A stretch of 64,000 bases of DNA, from positions 1 to 64,000 of the forward strand of contig CBDCWQ010000022.1 of the NCBI GenBank assembly GCA_965223435.1. Direction: 5' to 3'. The translations under genes were made by a program, and so were the position numbers. The notes under the pieces were generated by a model. It did no database searches and was not told the origin of the DNA. It was given only the letters and a program-made list of their open reading frames with translations. The stretch comes from CBDCWQ01 sp965223435 (GTDB lineage Bacteria > Myxococcota > Kuafuiibacteriia > Kuafuiibacteriales > Kuafuiibacteriaceae). Numbering within the stretch: position 1 is the stretch's first letter; every line of letters starts with the position of its first letter. This document shows positions 1 through 9,383 of the stretch, in pieces.

Positions 1-648
1 CTTGAAAACATGGCCCACGCCCTCGAGTCCGAACCCAAGGCCCAAGCACTCCTGGCCGCGGGCGTCGACACGGTGGCCTTCAGCGGCGACAAACTTCTGG
101 GCGGACCGCAGGCCGGAATCTTGGCCGGCCGCACGCGCACGCTCAGCGTGGTCCGGCGCCACCCCCTCACCCGGGCGCTTCGCCTCGACAAATGCACCCT
201 GGCCGCCCTAGAGGCCACGTTGCAGCTCTATCGAGATGGGCACGCGCGCAAAGTCCCGGCGGTGGCAGCCCTGGTTGCCGGAATCCCCGAAATCGAAGCC
301 CGCGCCCGAAAGATCCAGGACGAAATTCGGAGCCATTCCGACTTGTCCGCGGACATCATCGATTGCGCGTCCGCGGTGGGCGGCGGCTGCCTACCGCTCT
401 TAGAGCTTCCCTCCCGCGCGGTGGTGGTGGGCGAGACCGGCGCCGAGGGTCGCATGCTGGCGGAGAACCTCCGGAAAACCCGTATCCCACTCCTCACTCG
501 GACCCTGAACGACCGAACCGGCATCGATGCACGCACAATTGAAGATAAGGAGGTTCCCTTGATTGGTGGTCTGTTACACAATGTACAGAGGGAAGCCACT
601 TTGCGCGCGACAGACGAGGCCATCGCCGAGGGGCGTGGCCAGCGGTGA
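1..648 (+). CDS. selA: SelA, L-seryl-tRNA(Sec) selenium transferase, C-terminal part
   Basis: PLP-dependent enzyme converting seryl-tRNA(Sec) to selenocysteinyl-tRNA(Sec) in the cytoplasm. The frame is open from base 1 (CTT GAA AAC ATG), so the gene begins upstream and the ATG at 10 is internal; about 215 codons of a usual ~460 remain. Visible SelA signatures are the PLP-lysine segment SGDKLLGGPQAG (residues about 26-37 of this fragment), HPLTRALRLDKCTLAALEATL, and a tail containing DARTIEDKEVPL that fits the closing SelA strand region. No selB, selD or selC is visible in the window, so the rest of the selenocysteine machinery must lie elsewhere. The next gene starts 28 bases downstream on the same strand. 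The family call is firm; only the length is unknown. Confidence 0.9.
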   Translation, partial: LENMAHALESEPKAQALLAAGVDTVAFSGDKLLGGPQAGILAGRTRTLSVVRRHPLTRALRLDKCTLAALEATLQLYRDGHARKVPAVAALVAGIPEIEARARKIQDEIRSHSDLSADIIDCASAVGGGCLPLLELPSRAVVVGETGAEGRMLAENLRKTRIPLLTRTLNDRTGIDARTIEDKEVPLIGGLLHNVQREATLRATDEAIAEGRGQR

Positions 649-676
649 AGGGGACGGATCCGACGGGATTGAATTC

Positions 677-1287
677 ATGAGTGTGCTCGACTCCAGCGTC
701 CTCGTTCTCAACCGCATCTACCAGCCGGTGAACGTCACCACCGTGCGGCGCGCCTTCTCCCTCCTGTACCAAGGGTCGGCTCGGGCCATAGACAAAGAAT
801 TCCAAACCTTCGATTTCGAATCCTGGGCGGCCCTGGCGGCCGAAGTCCACGGCCATGACGTCATTCACACCGTGGCCCGCAGCTTCAGGGTCCCACGGGT
901 CATCATCCTTCAGGTCTATGACCGGCTACCCCGCATCCACGTCCGGTTCTCGAGACAAAATATCTATCTACGCGACCACAGCACCTGCCAATACTGCGCA
1001 CGGGAAGCTCCCGCGGAGCGAACTCAACCTGGACCACGTCGTGCCCCGATCGCGAGGCGGCAGAACCACCTGGGAAAATGTGGTTTGTAGCTGCATCCCG
1101 TGCAACCTCAGAAAAGGCGGAAGAACCCCTGCAGAAGCCAATATGAAGCTCCTGAGACTCCCGGCCCCGACCCCGATGGTCGCCTTTTGAAGGCGACAAC
1201 CGAAAGGCCTACGAAGACTGGCGGCCATTTCTCAACATCACCGACGCGTCCTACTGGAATACCGAGCTGGTCGACGACGACAGCTGA
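677..1287 (+). pseudogene. HNH endonuclease, broken by two apparent +1 frameshifts
   Basis: HNH-family protein of the type common in Myxococcota and other deltaproteobacteria. From ATG 677 the frame reads MSVLDSSVLVLNRIYQPVNV, then VPRVIILQVYDRLP and the first zinc pair CQYC near 987-998. At the CGGG run 1001-1004 the homologous reading moves one frame and continues KLPRSELNLDHVVPRSRGG, then NVVCSCIPCNLRKGG, which supplies the HNH core and second cysteine pair. Near 1160-1173, in a C-rich run, it shifts again to give PRWSPFEG and YWNTELVDDDS, with a stop at 1285-1287. Both shifts act like one extra base in a homopolymer. All domain parts survive across the three frames, so either this is a recently broken gene or the sequence carries errors. 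Function in DNA cleavage is inferred from the family only. Confidence 0.75.
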
Positions 1288-1328
1288 AAAGCACCCATCA
1301 AACCCAAGCAATCAAGAGGTCAAAGACC

Positions 1329-1974
1329 ATGGGCAGAAGCAGAAACCGCCGCTCGCGAAGCCGCGCCAGATCGGGCAACCCGGATGGCACCGGACAACTG
1401 GAAATGGATGACATCGGTTCCGAGACCAAGGCTCACCATGAAGACCAGGGATCGTCCACGGGCAACCCCCCCCGGGCCACGGGCCCCCAAGAGGAGGCCA
1501 GTGCCGCCCAAACCGCTCCCACGGAGGGCGGCGGTGAACACACCCCTGAGCCCTCAGACACAGCCCCCGCCGGCGAATCGGACCACACGCCGGCCCAAAA
1601 CCCCGACCCCCAAGACCACCAGAAAACACCCGATCCCACCGGCGTCCAGGCCAGAGGCCCGGGACCCGACTCGGCATCCCCCACCCGGGGGCGAACCCAA
1701 AACAAGCGGAAAAAACTACGATGCATTCAGCGGCCCCATCCTCAAGCAGCTTCGTGAGGAACAGGGCATCACGCTCAAAGAAATCTCGAAACGGACAAAA
1801 ATTGGGGTCACCACGCTCGTCGCCCTCGAAGAAGAACGTTTCGACGACGTTCCGGGGGCCAGGGTCTACGTTCGGGGCTTCGTGCGCTGCCTGGCGAACG
1901 AACTGGGTCTCGACCAAGACGAGGTCAGCCGCAGCTATGTGCCTCGCTGGGAGGGCTGGCATGCCGCGAGGTAA
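1329..1974 (+). CDS. HTH_25 (RodZ-like) helix-turn-helix protein, probable +1 frameshift
   Basis: The C-terminal third is a clear Xre/HTH_25 domain: ILKQLREEQGITLKEISKRT, KIGVTTLVALEEERFDDVPG and YVRGFVRCLANELGLD. This is the arrangement seen in RodZ-type proteins and their deltaproteobacterial relatives, where it may tether to cytoskeletal MreB or bind DNA; no membrane segment follows here. ATG 1329 has an AGAGGT ribosome site 8 bases upstream and opens an acidic Q/T/E-rich low-complexity stretch (about residues 20-120) with natural composition. That frame joins the HTH frame only if one G is removed from the GGGGG run at 1687-1691. An alternative start at 1384 gives an unbroken frame, but with an implausible P/R/T-rich N-terminus. 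The HTH call is firm; the N-terminus and role are uncertain. Confidence 0.65.
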
Positions 1975-2115
1975 GAGTTTGTCTTACCCAAAAGCGGGGT
2001 AAAAACGGACAAGCCCACGCTCCAGAGGGCTGCCCAGTTGACGAAAATCGCGTATTCCTGAACAACAGACTGAGAAACCCGCGACCAGACCGCGACGGGC
2101 GAAAGGGAGACACGA

Positions 2116-2383
2116 TTGGCCCTCATCGATAAGCCAGAAGCAGCCATGCGCCTTGCGCGCGCCATCGCAAGCGACATCTCGCTCTACAACCAAGAGAAGA
2201 TCGTCAAAGGAATTCAACAAGACAACCTCTTCGACGTCCTCCTCGGCAGAACTGGACGAAGGTATGAACCTTTATAAAAGCCGAGTGAACCCGAAGCTTT
2301 TGGACGATACCAATTTCTACTACCGAGCTGTGGTCGACATCATCGTCAAGAGTAAGGCCCACGTGAAGACAAACATCTGGTGA
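2116..2383 (+). CDS. Small conserved protein with probable +1 frameshift
   Basis: TTG at 2116, preceded by AAAGGGAG, opens ALIDKPEAAMRLARAIASDI then SLYNQEKIVKGIQQDNLFDVL. After the CTCCTC run near 2240-2245 the matching frame becomes SAELDEGMNLYKSRV, then FYYRAVVDIIVKSKAHVKTNIW, ending at 2383. Joining the two frames by dropping one base gives a ~88-residue helical protein. It resembles a short conserved family seen in deltaproteobacteria next to rluD; I recall it as uncharacterised and give it no function. The stop overlaps the rluD-like GTG start (2380) by four bases, suggesting translational coupling. Without the frame correction it would end prematurely at TAA about 2276. Confidence 0.6.
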
Positions 2384-3340
2384 CCGAAGCCCAACAAACC
2401 TCGATCGTAGAGTTTGTTGTCACCGAAACCCACGATGGGCACAGACTTGATCAAGCGCTGCGCATGCAAGCGCCACAACGCTCCAGAACCGCCATTCAGC
2501 GTGATATCGCGCTGGGCCTCGTCAGGCTCGACGGGGAAGCCCCCAAGCGGGGCGCAAAATCGGTCGTTCGGGCCGGGATGCGGGTGCGATACACGCCCTC
2601 TCCTCCCGAGGTTTTCGACCTTTCCCCCGAGAACATTCCCCTCGACATCCTCTTCGAAGACGACTTCGTCGTGGTGCTCAACAAGCAGGCCGGGCTCGTC
2701 ACCCACCCCGCCAAGGGGCACCCCAAGGGTACGCTGGCCAACGCCGTCCTTTACCACCTGAACCGCACTTCGGGCCCCAGCCGCCCCTGGCATCGTTCAC
2801 CGCCTAGACAAAGACACCACCGGGGTCATGGTTGTCGCCAAAACAGAAAAAAGCCACGAGCACCTCGTCGAGCAGTTTCAGGCGCGGACGATCAAAAAAA
2901 AGTACGTGGCCGTCACCCGGGGTGTCCCAAACCCCAAAGAGCAAACCCTCGATACGCTGTACGGCCGGGATCCGCGGCACCGCAAAAAGTTTAGCTCACG
3001 GGTACAAGAAGGCAAACGGGCACTCACCCACTTCAGGGTCGAAGAAGTCTACCCCGGCGCAGCCTACCTTTCAGTTCGGATCGAGACCGGAAGAACCCAC
3101 CAGATTCGGGTTCACCTCAAAGACATCGGCCATCCGTTGGTGGGTGATTCAACCTACGGCAACACGCGCAAGCCACGAGACCCCCGAATCCGAGCGCTCC
3201 TGACCGAATTCCCGCGACCGGCGCTGCATTCCGCCAGTCTTCGATTTCGGCACCCCGAGCACGGAAAATCGATCCAGTGTGTGGCCCCGTGGCCCAAAGA
3301 CCTCCTGACCTTGATCACCCAACTTAGAGCACTCGAATGA
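2380..3340 (+). CDS. RluD-family 23S rRNA pseudouridine synthase, probable +1 frameshift
   Basis: Pseudouridine synthase of the RluA/RluD family acting on 23S rRNA. The N-terminal S4-like RNA-binding domain (about residues 10-75) includes RDIALGLVRLDGEAPKRGAK. The catalytic domain starts with ILFEDDFVVVLNKQAGLVTH, then the catalytic motif HRLDKDTTG, whose Asp is the nucleophile, and ETGRTHQIRVHLKDIGHPLVGD. The GTG start at 2380 overlaps the upstream gene. The first part (from 2380) and second part (from about 2790) lie in different frames; they join if one base is removed from the GC-run region 2772-2788 (GGGCCCC or GCCCC). All catalytic segments are present after correction, so an assembly error is as likely as a broken gene. 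The 3' end overlaps pgeF by four bases (ATGA). Confidence 0.75.
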
Positions 3341-4089
3341 TCCTCAAGAGCCCACGCTTAAGCAAGATACGAGGTATCCGACACGGATTTGCCACCAGAC
3401 TCGGCGGGGTCTCCTCAGGCCATGCCGCGACCCTTGATTTTTCGGATCGAGAATCGGGCCACGAAAACCGAAAACGGGTTCTTCAGATGATCGGCTGCGC
3501 GGCAGACTCGGTCCTCGCGGAGGTCACCCAGGTGCACCACAACCAGGTCGTCGCCCCCGGGATTCCCGAGCAAGAGGCAGACGGCCTGGTCACCGATCGG
3601 CCCGGCACCGCGCTTGGAATCCGTACCGCGGACTGTGCGCCCATCATTGCCGTCGCGGCGCAGGACGGCCAAGCCCAAGCGGTCGCTGCGCTCCACGCCG
3701 GGTGGCGAGGCGCGACCCTAGGAATCGTCGAACAAGGCGTCCAGGCGCTTGAAGCCCTCGGGGGGCGCCGCGCCCACATCCATGTGGCGATCGGCCCATC
3801 GATCGGACCCTCCCGTTTCGAAGTCGGGCAAGAGGTGGTGGAGGCCGCCACCCGAATCCTCAAAGACCAAGCGGCGCCGATTTCCAAGGGACCAAACGGA
3901 AGAGCCTTTTTCGACCTCAGAGCCTTTGTGGCCATGCTCTTCCTCAACGAGGGCGTTCCGAGAACATCGATTGACCTGGTGGGCGGGTGCACGTACGAAA
4001 ACGCTGCGATGTTCTTCTCACACCGAAGAACAAAAGGCCTTACCGGGCGTCACCTGTCGCTCGTTGAAATGAGTGAACCCATCTCATGA
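3337..4089 (+). CDS. pgeF: PgeF/YfiH family purine nucleoside phosphorylase (laccase domain)
   Basis: A 250-residue protein of the YfiH/PgeF/LACC1 family, zinc-dependent cytoplasmic enzymes reported to act on purine nucleosides and linked to peptidoglycan editing. The family signatures are intact: HGFATRLGGVSSG at the N-terminus, RTADCAPIIAV carrying the metal Cys, LHAGWRGATLGIV carrying the metal His, and IGPSIGPSRFEVG. The length is normal for the family. The ATG overlaps the rluD stop (ATGA), and its own stop overlaps the start of the next gene in the same way, so rluD-pgeF-4086 form a tightly coupled run. An rluD-pgeF pairing is common in many bacteria. From here on no frameshift is seen. 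Confidence 0.88.
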   Translation: MILKSPRLSKIRGIRHGFATRLGGVSSGHAATLDFSDRESGHENRKRVLQMIGCAADSVLAEVTQVHHNQVVAPGIPEQEADGLVTDRPGTALGIRTADCAPIIAVAAQDGQAQAVAALHAGWRGATLGIVEQGVQALEALGGRRAHIHVAIGPSIGPSRFEVGQEVVEAATRILKDQAAPISKGPNGRAFFDLRAFVAMLFLNEGVPRTSIDLVGGCTYENAAMFFSHRRTKGLTGRHLSLVEMSEPIS

Positions 4090-7000
4090 TCGACGAATCG
4101 GTCATCGAGAGCCTTGCGTTTGGCGAACTCACCAACGAACTTCGTCACTTCGCCAACCATACCCACAAACTCGTTCGCGCAAGCCAAAAACACCGGGCAC
4201 TCCTCGAGGAGGCCTCCCGTTTCAGTGGGGGCAAAGCGCCCCTAGACAAGGCCCCCGAGAGCCCGTGGAAGGCGATGCAGACTATGGACGCCTTCGCCCG
4301 AAGCCAAGGAGAAGATCCTCTCCACGTATTCGGCGCCTACTTTGCCCATCACCACCTTCGCGACCAGGCAGAGATGGCCATGGAGCTCTTCCGCGAGCGG
4401 ACCAACGTCGATCCGGAGCAGCGCATTGCAACTTGTCACCGGATCTACGAACAAGCTGAGATGCTCAGACGAGAGTGGGTCTCCTCTTTGCTCCACCTCA
4501 CCATCGGCGTGGCCGCCAGCGACCTCAGTCGAAAAGACTATGCCGCTTTCAACGTAGGCGCACTCACGGACCACGAAGATGTCGATCTCGCCATTGTGGT
4601 TTCCAGCGTCCGCGCGCAGCAAGCCATGAACGCGGCCCTCGCGACGGTGACCAAGACTTTCCTCAAATATGCCTCCAAGATTCAGCTCTTTTTGACCGAA
4701 GAACTCCAAACCGCGAGAAGCGGCGCCCTCATCAGCGAAATAGAAGAGGTTCTGAGGCGTCCTACGCAACGTGTGGTTTCGGTGATGCAGCTTCTTGGCG
4801 CGCAGTACCTTTGCGGAAATCCCGCGCTCGCGCGCTCACTCGAAGATCGGGTGACCCGTCAATGTTATGCCGGACAAGGAAACCCCATCGTTCACGAGGG
4901 CTTCCTTCGGGCGGTGATGGCCGAGCTTCGGCACTACCTACAGCCCCAAAACAAACCCGGAACCCTGTCTCCGAAGTCCGAAGTGTACGTACCCGCAAAA
5001 CTCGCGACGAGCGCCATTCGTGTGATCCATGGTGTCCAAGCGGTCAGCGTACCCTACGCACTTCGAATGCTCGCGACCAAAGACTCTGAGCATCACGAAG
5101 ACTACATGACTTTGGCCGATGCCTTCGTTCAAAACGAAGTCCTGCGCTCTCTCATGTTTCTCTACGTCGTACCCGGAAATGTATTTGATCTGAATGAGCC
5201 TTACATCCGCGATGCCTCGCACCGCGTCGCACAACTGCTTGGCCTGGGAAAGTCTGCGCGAAGGAGCCCAGAAAACCGCCTGAGCGGCGCCTATAGCGAT
5301 ATCCGAACACGAGCCATCCGAAGCGTCTCCCGGTTATCAAACAAGATTGAGCAACACCTCGAACGGGTCTCCACGTTCAGGCGACTGGTAGAAGCGCACT
5401 CCCGCACAGCGGCGCCCTCAGACAATCTGGTGCTTCTCCTGTTGCGCTCACTAAAAAGCTACCGGGGAAGCGTCTTTTGGGAAGAAGTGATCAAGCTCTT
5501 GAACACCCAAAGAAACCAAGAGCGATTCCTCGCCGACTTCGAAAAACTTGGAGACAACAAGTACCGCGCAATTACCGGCGAGTACATCGACATGATGTGC
5601 GAACATGCCGCGTGCCTGGTCGAGTTCCTCATTCTTCTTGCACCCCAGGAGCCACCGGCTGCAGCGTCACATGAGTTCGCCGCCAACGGTCTACAGCCCA
5701 CAAGCCGTGATTCGAAAGGCGGCGCGAGCGGCAGCCCCCAGTCAGCCATCGAGAAAAGAAACGAACTTTGGCAGAGCCTCATGGACTACGTGTCGTCAAA
5801 CGACACGGCCCTCACGAGCCTGATAGAGGGTCTAGACGCAAACACCAGCAACGAAGCGCTCTTTCGGCTCGCCAGCGCCTATACCCCAAGCCAGTTGGCC
5901 GCCTTAGCCGACCTGATAGAAAACCACGATCCCTCAACACGCGGCTCACGCGTGACGAGAAACATACGCGCGGTCATCGTACTCGTGCATCATCGCTCCA
6001 ACGCGATCGGGAGAATGACCGACCGCGTTCTGTCGCGCGCACCCCAGTTTCTCAAAACGCTTGGCGACGAACGAAGTCTCAAAGAACTGGCCGCAAAAAT
6101 TCGTACCCGAGCAGCAGAGGAGCCCATCCCACAGCGTCAGGTTAAACTCATCGGACACGCTTTTGATGTGGTTGCCTTAAGTGCAGCGTTGGTAGCCATC
6201 CTCGAGGGTGCTCCGGCGGAGCGCGACGCGCAATTCACGGATGCCGTTGATCAATACGTTCGGGACCTCTTTAAGGCATGCTTTCGCGAAGTGCGTCAGG
6301 GGTCACCCATGCTGTCCAGCTACCGCCCGGGTACAGGAATCGCCCTATTTGCGACCGGTGGGTACGGTCGAGGCGAGGCCTTCGGAGGTGACTGGGACTA
6401 TTTCGCGGTCACTTCTGAACACGACCGAGGGTTGAAAAAATTCTTCGGGAAGGTCCTCCAAAGGCTTTCATCCGCACTCACTCGCCACGGCCTACTCCCT
6501 CACAACAGATTTGCAGTCCATTTTAATGCATACGTAGCAAGCATCCCAGAGCTGAGCACCCACCTCTCGGAACGCACAGATGAAACTTTTATTGACGAAG
6601 CAGAGGTTCTGGAGGCCAGATTTCTCATCGGCGATCCCTCGGTCGCCAAACGCTTCGATGAAGAGATCCGGCATCGCCTATACACGACCAACCGAATCCC
6701 GTTCATTCGTGACATCCTCAATGAGCTCAATGACCGAAGGAGCATCCCGCCCCGAAACCTAGATTTGAAGTCCGCGCCCGGTGGACTCCGTGAGATTCAC
6801 CTGATGTGGCTGGCTATTCGCACCTTCGCAAAATTGCCTGGCCCCTTGACGCCCGATCTGTTGCCTGCCGCCTCAGAGGCACTCCCCATGTGTCAGTCGG
6901 ACATTCGTTTCCTGTTGGTCGCAGCTGCAGAATTGAGGCGCTCTCGTGACCTCTACCGCCTTTTGGTGGCCTTCAGCGACAACTTCGACCCCCTGGCACT

Positions 7001-7145
7001 GGCCCTTGCGGCAGAAGATCTCGCCCCCATACGAGAAGCCGGCATTCACCGAGAACTGGGAAGGGACCTCGAAAAGATGCTCAAGATCTCAACCGAAAGA
7101 ATCGACCGCGTAGCCCACACAATGACCGAACAAATTGGCACTTAA
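4086..7145 (+). CDS. GlnD-like nucleotidyltransferase with large N-terminal extension
   Basis: A 1019-residue cytoplasmic protein. Residues about 750-775 contain the nucleotidyltransferase signature FATGGYGRGEAFGGDWD, matching the GGYGRGE...D-x-D metal-binding core of GlnD and DUF294-type enzymes. Around residue 896, LDLKSAPGGLREIHL resembles the GPGGLRD segment of GlnD. The first ~700 residues are mostly helical and unrecognised. No HD uridylyl-removing domain or ACT repeats are visible after the transferase domain, so it is not a standard PII uridylyltransferase. The substrate cannot be told from sequence. The ATG overlaps the pgeF stop by four bases. Alternatives are a protein-adenylylating or tRNA/nucleotide-modifying transferase. 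Confidence 0.7.
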   Translation: MIDESVIESLAFGELTNELRHFANHTHKLVRASQKHRALLEEASRFSGGKAPLDKAPESPWKAMQTMDAFARSQGEDPLHVFGAYFAHHHLRDQAEMAMELFRERTNVDPEQRIATCHRIYEQAEMLRREWVSSLLHLTIGVAASDLSRKDYAAFNVGALTDHEDVDLAIVVSSVRAQQAMNAALATVTKTFLKYASKIQLFLTEELQTARSGALISEIEEVLRRPTQRVVSVMQLLGAQYLCGNPALARSLEDRVTRQCYAGQGNPIVHEGFLRAVMAELRHYLQPQNKPGTLSPKSEVYVPAKLATSAIRVIHGVQAVSVPYALRMLATKDSEHHEDYMTLADAFVQNEVLRSLMFLYVVPGNVFDLNEPYIRDASHRVAQLLGLGKSARRSPENRLSGAYSDIRTRAIRSVSRLSNKIEQHLERVSTFRRLVEAHSRTAAPSDNLVLLLLRSLKSYRGSVFWEEVIKLLNTQRNQERFLADFEKLGDNKYRAITGEYIDMMCEHAACLVEFLILLAPQEPPAAASHEFAANGLQPTSRDSKGGASGSPQSAIEKRNELWQSLMDYVSSNDTALTSLIEGLDANTSNEALFRLASAYTPSQLAALADLIENHDPSTRGSRVTRNIRAVIVLVHHRSNAIGRMTDRVLSRAPQFLKTLGDERSLKELAAKIRTRAAEEPIPQRQVKLIGHAFDVVALSAALVAILEGAPAERDAQFTDAVDQYVRDLFKACFREVRQGSPMLSSYRPGTGIALFATGGYGRGEAFGGDWDYFAVTSEHDRGLKKFFGKVLQRLSSALTRHGLLPHNRFAVHFNAYVASIPELSTHLSERTDETFIDEAEVLEARFLIGDPSVAKRFDEEIRHRLYTTNRIPFIRDILNELNDRRSIPPRNLDLKSAPGGLREIHLMWLAIRTFAKLPGPLTPDLLPAASEALPMCQSDIRFLLVAAAELRRSRDLYRLLVAFSDNFDPLALALAAEDLAPIREAGIHRELGRDLEKMLKISTERIDRVAHTMTEQIGT

Positions 7146-7231
7146 TCCCTTTGCGCACTTCGATATCCCACGAGTCGACACAACCGTCATGGGTTTCATG
7201 CGAGTTGCCTTGAGCGAAACGAGAGACTACT

Positions 7232-7597
7232 GTGCCCCACGTGAAAGACGAGCATCGACGACGTTCTGTGCGCCATCTTCTTGGCCAAGACGCCGAGGTG
7301 CACGTGGGCCCGGTGACCGTATCCGCAAGCGTAAGGGATGTATCTCAGCACGGAATGGGCTTGGAGTTTCCTCAAGACACGCCCATCGATGTCGGCCAAC
7401 TTATTTGGATTTTGGTGGAGTCTGTTGCCTCTTATGCGATCACCGCCACGGTGATTCGGGTCGAAGACACCGGAATTGTAGGGGTCGAGTTTGAAGAGAT
7501 TCTTGCCGGCGAAGCGTTGGAAATCATCGAAAGCCTACCTCTGTCAGGCACGGATGCGGCGGTGCTCGAAGAAGAAGACCCGCCCCAAGCCGAGTGA
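7232..7597 (+). CDS. PilZ-domain protein
   Basis: A 121-residue soluble protein that is almost only a PilZ domain, the cyclic-di-GMP-binding fold. The N-terminal RRRSVRH supplies the arginine cluster (R-x3-R type) and the second motif is represented by VRDVSQHGMGLEF (D-x-S-x-x-G). It starts with GTG 7232; a second GTG at 7241 is possible. The acidic tail EEEDPPQAE follows the domain. Such stand-alone PilZ proteins in Myxococcota tend to link c-di-GMP to motility or polysaccharide output, but no effector partner adjoins it here. Its end runs to within nine bases of the convergent parA stop. Confidence 0.8.
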   Translation: MPHVKDEHRRRSVRHLLGQDAEVHVGPVTVSASVRDVSQHGMGLEFPQDTPIDVGQLIWILVESVASYAITATVIRVEDTGIVGVEFEEILAGEALEIIESLPLSGTDAAVLEEEDPPQAE

Positions 7598-7605
7598 ACG
7601 CGGGT

Positions 7606-8391
7606 TCAGGCCACAGCGGCGTCGCGGCGCGCCAAGAGCTCTCGGGCCAGCGCCAAGTAGCTCTGCGAGCCACGGCTCGCCATATCGTAAAGAATACACG
7701 GTTGACCGAAGCTCGGAGCCTCCGACAACCGAATGTTGCGCGGAATCATGGTCTCGAAGACTTGGTGGGTGAAATATCCGCGTACTTCGTTGACCACCTG
7801 ATGGGACAAGTTGTTGCGGCGGTCGTACATGGTGAACAGAATGCCCTCGATCTCGAGGGTCGTATTCAGGGTGTCTTTGACCATCTCGACGGTGCCGAGC
7901 AGCTTGGACAGACCTTCCATGGCGTAGTACTCGCACTGCACCGGAATCAGGACCGAGTCGGCTGCCACCAAGGCATTGACCGTCAGCAAGTCGAGGGAAG
8001 GCGGGCAATCGATGACGATGTGCTCAAATACGGCACGCATCGGCTCCAGCAATCGCCGCAAGCGCGTTCGGCCGTCGTCCAGGTTGGCGAGCTCTAAGGA
8101 GGCGCCGGCCAAATCACGATTGGCGGGGGCAATGGAAAGATTCTCAAGGGCGACCGGCCTGGTGATCTCGTCCAGCTCCCGATGACCGATCAGGGCGTGG
8201 TAGAGCCCTTCTTCGACTTCGGCGTGAGACACCCCCACTCCGCTCGAGGCATTGCCCTGGGGATCGGAGTCGACGATCAGCACCCGGTGACCATCAGCCG
8301 CCAAGGATGCCCCCAGGTTCACGGCGGTGGTCGTTTTGCCCACGCCGCCCTTTTGGTTCGCAACCGCGATAATTCGACCCCGCTCAGACAC
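7606..8391 (-). CDS. parA: ParA/Soj-family partition ATPase
   Basis: A 261-residue ParA-type ATPase, normal length for chromosomal Soj proteins, which form nucleoid-bound ATP dimers and move ParB-parS complexes. Visible motifs: deviant Walker A KGGVGKTTTAVNLG (residues about 15-28) with the signature lysine, Walker A' IVDSDPQGNASSG, and the Walker B region IVIDCPPSLDLLTV. ParB is usually next to it but is absent: downstream is the convergent PilZ gene and upstream the divergent etfB. It may be the chromosomal ParA with a separated parB, or an orphan ParA positioning another cargo. The 190-bp gap to etfB must hold both promoters. Confidence 0.85.
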   Translation of the reverse strand: MSERGRIIAVANQKGGVGKTTTAVNLGASLAADGHRVLIVDSDPQGNASSGVGVSHAEVEEGLYHALIGHRELDEITRPVALENLSIAPANRDLAGASLELANLDDGRTRLRRLLEPMRAVFEHIVIDCPPSLDLLTVNALVAADSVLIPVQCEYYAMEGLSKLLGTVEMVKDTLNTTLEIEGILFTMYDRRNNLSHQVVNEVRGYFTHQVFETMIPRNIRLSEAPSFGQPCILYDMASRGSQSYLALARELLARRDAAVA

Positions 8392-8581
8392 CCCAAAACC
8401 CTACTTTTCCCGGGTCGTACCCTGGGTCCACCGTCGCGCATTTCGCTACGGTAGAGCCGAGGGGTTACTCCCGGGTGATTGCCGAGTGACAAGGTGCGTC
8501 GTAGAGTCGCCGTGGTCAAGGGTTTCGTGGCGACCCGCGCCATGAAACAGGGCCAACATCCGACAGGAGGCGCCGAAAAAC

Positions 8582-9370
8582 ATGAAGATTCTGGTCACCA
8601 TCAAGCGCGTGAGCGACTACGAGCGAAAAGTCAAAATCGCGCCAGACGGGTCACAGCTCGTCACTGAAGGCATGAACTTCGTCCCCAACCCTTTTGATGA
8701 AATTGCCGTCGAGGAAGCCCTGAGGCTCACCAAGACCCATGGGGGCGAAGTGGTCCTCGTCAGCATCGGGCCCAAAGAAGCGACCCAGCAGATCCGCCAG
8801 GGACTGGCCATGGGGGCCGACCGAGGCATTCAAGTATTGGCGCCAGAGCTCGACCCGGACGCGGTCGCACAGGTGCTGGTCAAGCTCGTCGAAACGGAAA
8901 AACCCGACATTGTTCTCATGGGGAAGCAAGCCACCGACGACGACGCCAACCAAGTGGGCCAGCTCCTCGCGGGCTACTTGGGGTGGGGTCAAGCCACCTT
9001 CGCATCCAAGGTTGAGGGACTCGACTCCGATGCCGAAAAAAGCCAAAAGCCGGGAATCCAGATCGCGGATGGCCGGGCCACCGTCATTCGGGAAGTCGAC
9101 GGGGGGCTGGAAACCCTCGAACTGCAAATGCCGGCGGTGATCACCACCGACCTCAGGCTCAATCACCCCCGCTTTGCGTCTTTGCCGGGCATCATGAAGG
9201 CCAAGAAAAAAGAGGTCAAAGAGATCCCCGTCGACAGCCTTGGACTGGATCTAAGCCCCAAACTCAAGACGCTCAAGTACGCCGAACCCGACGCACGAAG
9301 CGCCGGAGCCATCGTCGCTGGGGTGGACGAACTCATCGAAAAACTCAAGGGCGAAGCCAAAGTTCTGTAG
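8582..9370 (+). CDS. etfB: Electron transfer flavoprotein beta subunit
   Basis: A 262-residue EtfB, the AMP-binding small subunit of the ETF heterodimer that passes electrons from acyl-CoA and other dehydrogenases to ETF:quinone oxidoreductase. It begins MKILVTIKRVSDYERKVKI, and contains GKQATDDDANQVGQLLAGYL followed by a GWGQATFASKV segment, the conserved beta-subunit signature region. An AGGAGG site lies about 10 bases before ATG 8582. etfA follows after 13 bases with its own GGAGG, a standard two-gene operon. Nothing unusual. Confidence 0.95.
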   Translation: MKILVTIKRVSDYERKVKIAPDGSQLVTEGMNFVPNPFDEIAVEEALRLTKTHGGEVVLVSIGPKEATQQIRQGLAMGADRGIQVLAPELDPDAVAQVLVKLVETEKPDIVLMGKQATDDDANQVGQLLAGYLGWGQATFASKVEGLDSDAEKSQKPGIQIADGRATVIREVDGGLETLELQMPAVITTDLRLNHPRFASLPGIMKAKKKEVKEIPVDSLGLDLSPKLKTLKYAEPDARSAGAIVAGVDELIEKLKGEAKVL

Positions 9371-9383
9371 GAGGGACACACAG

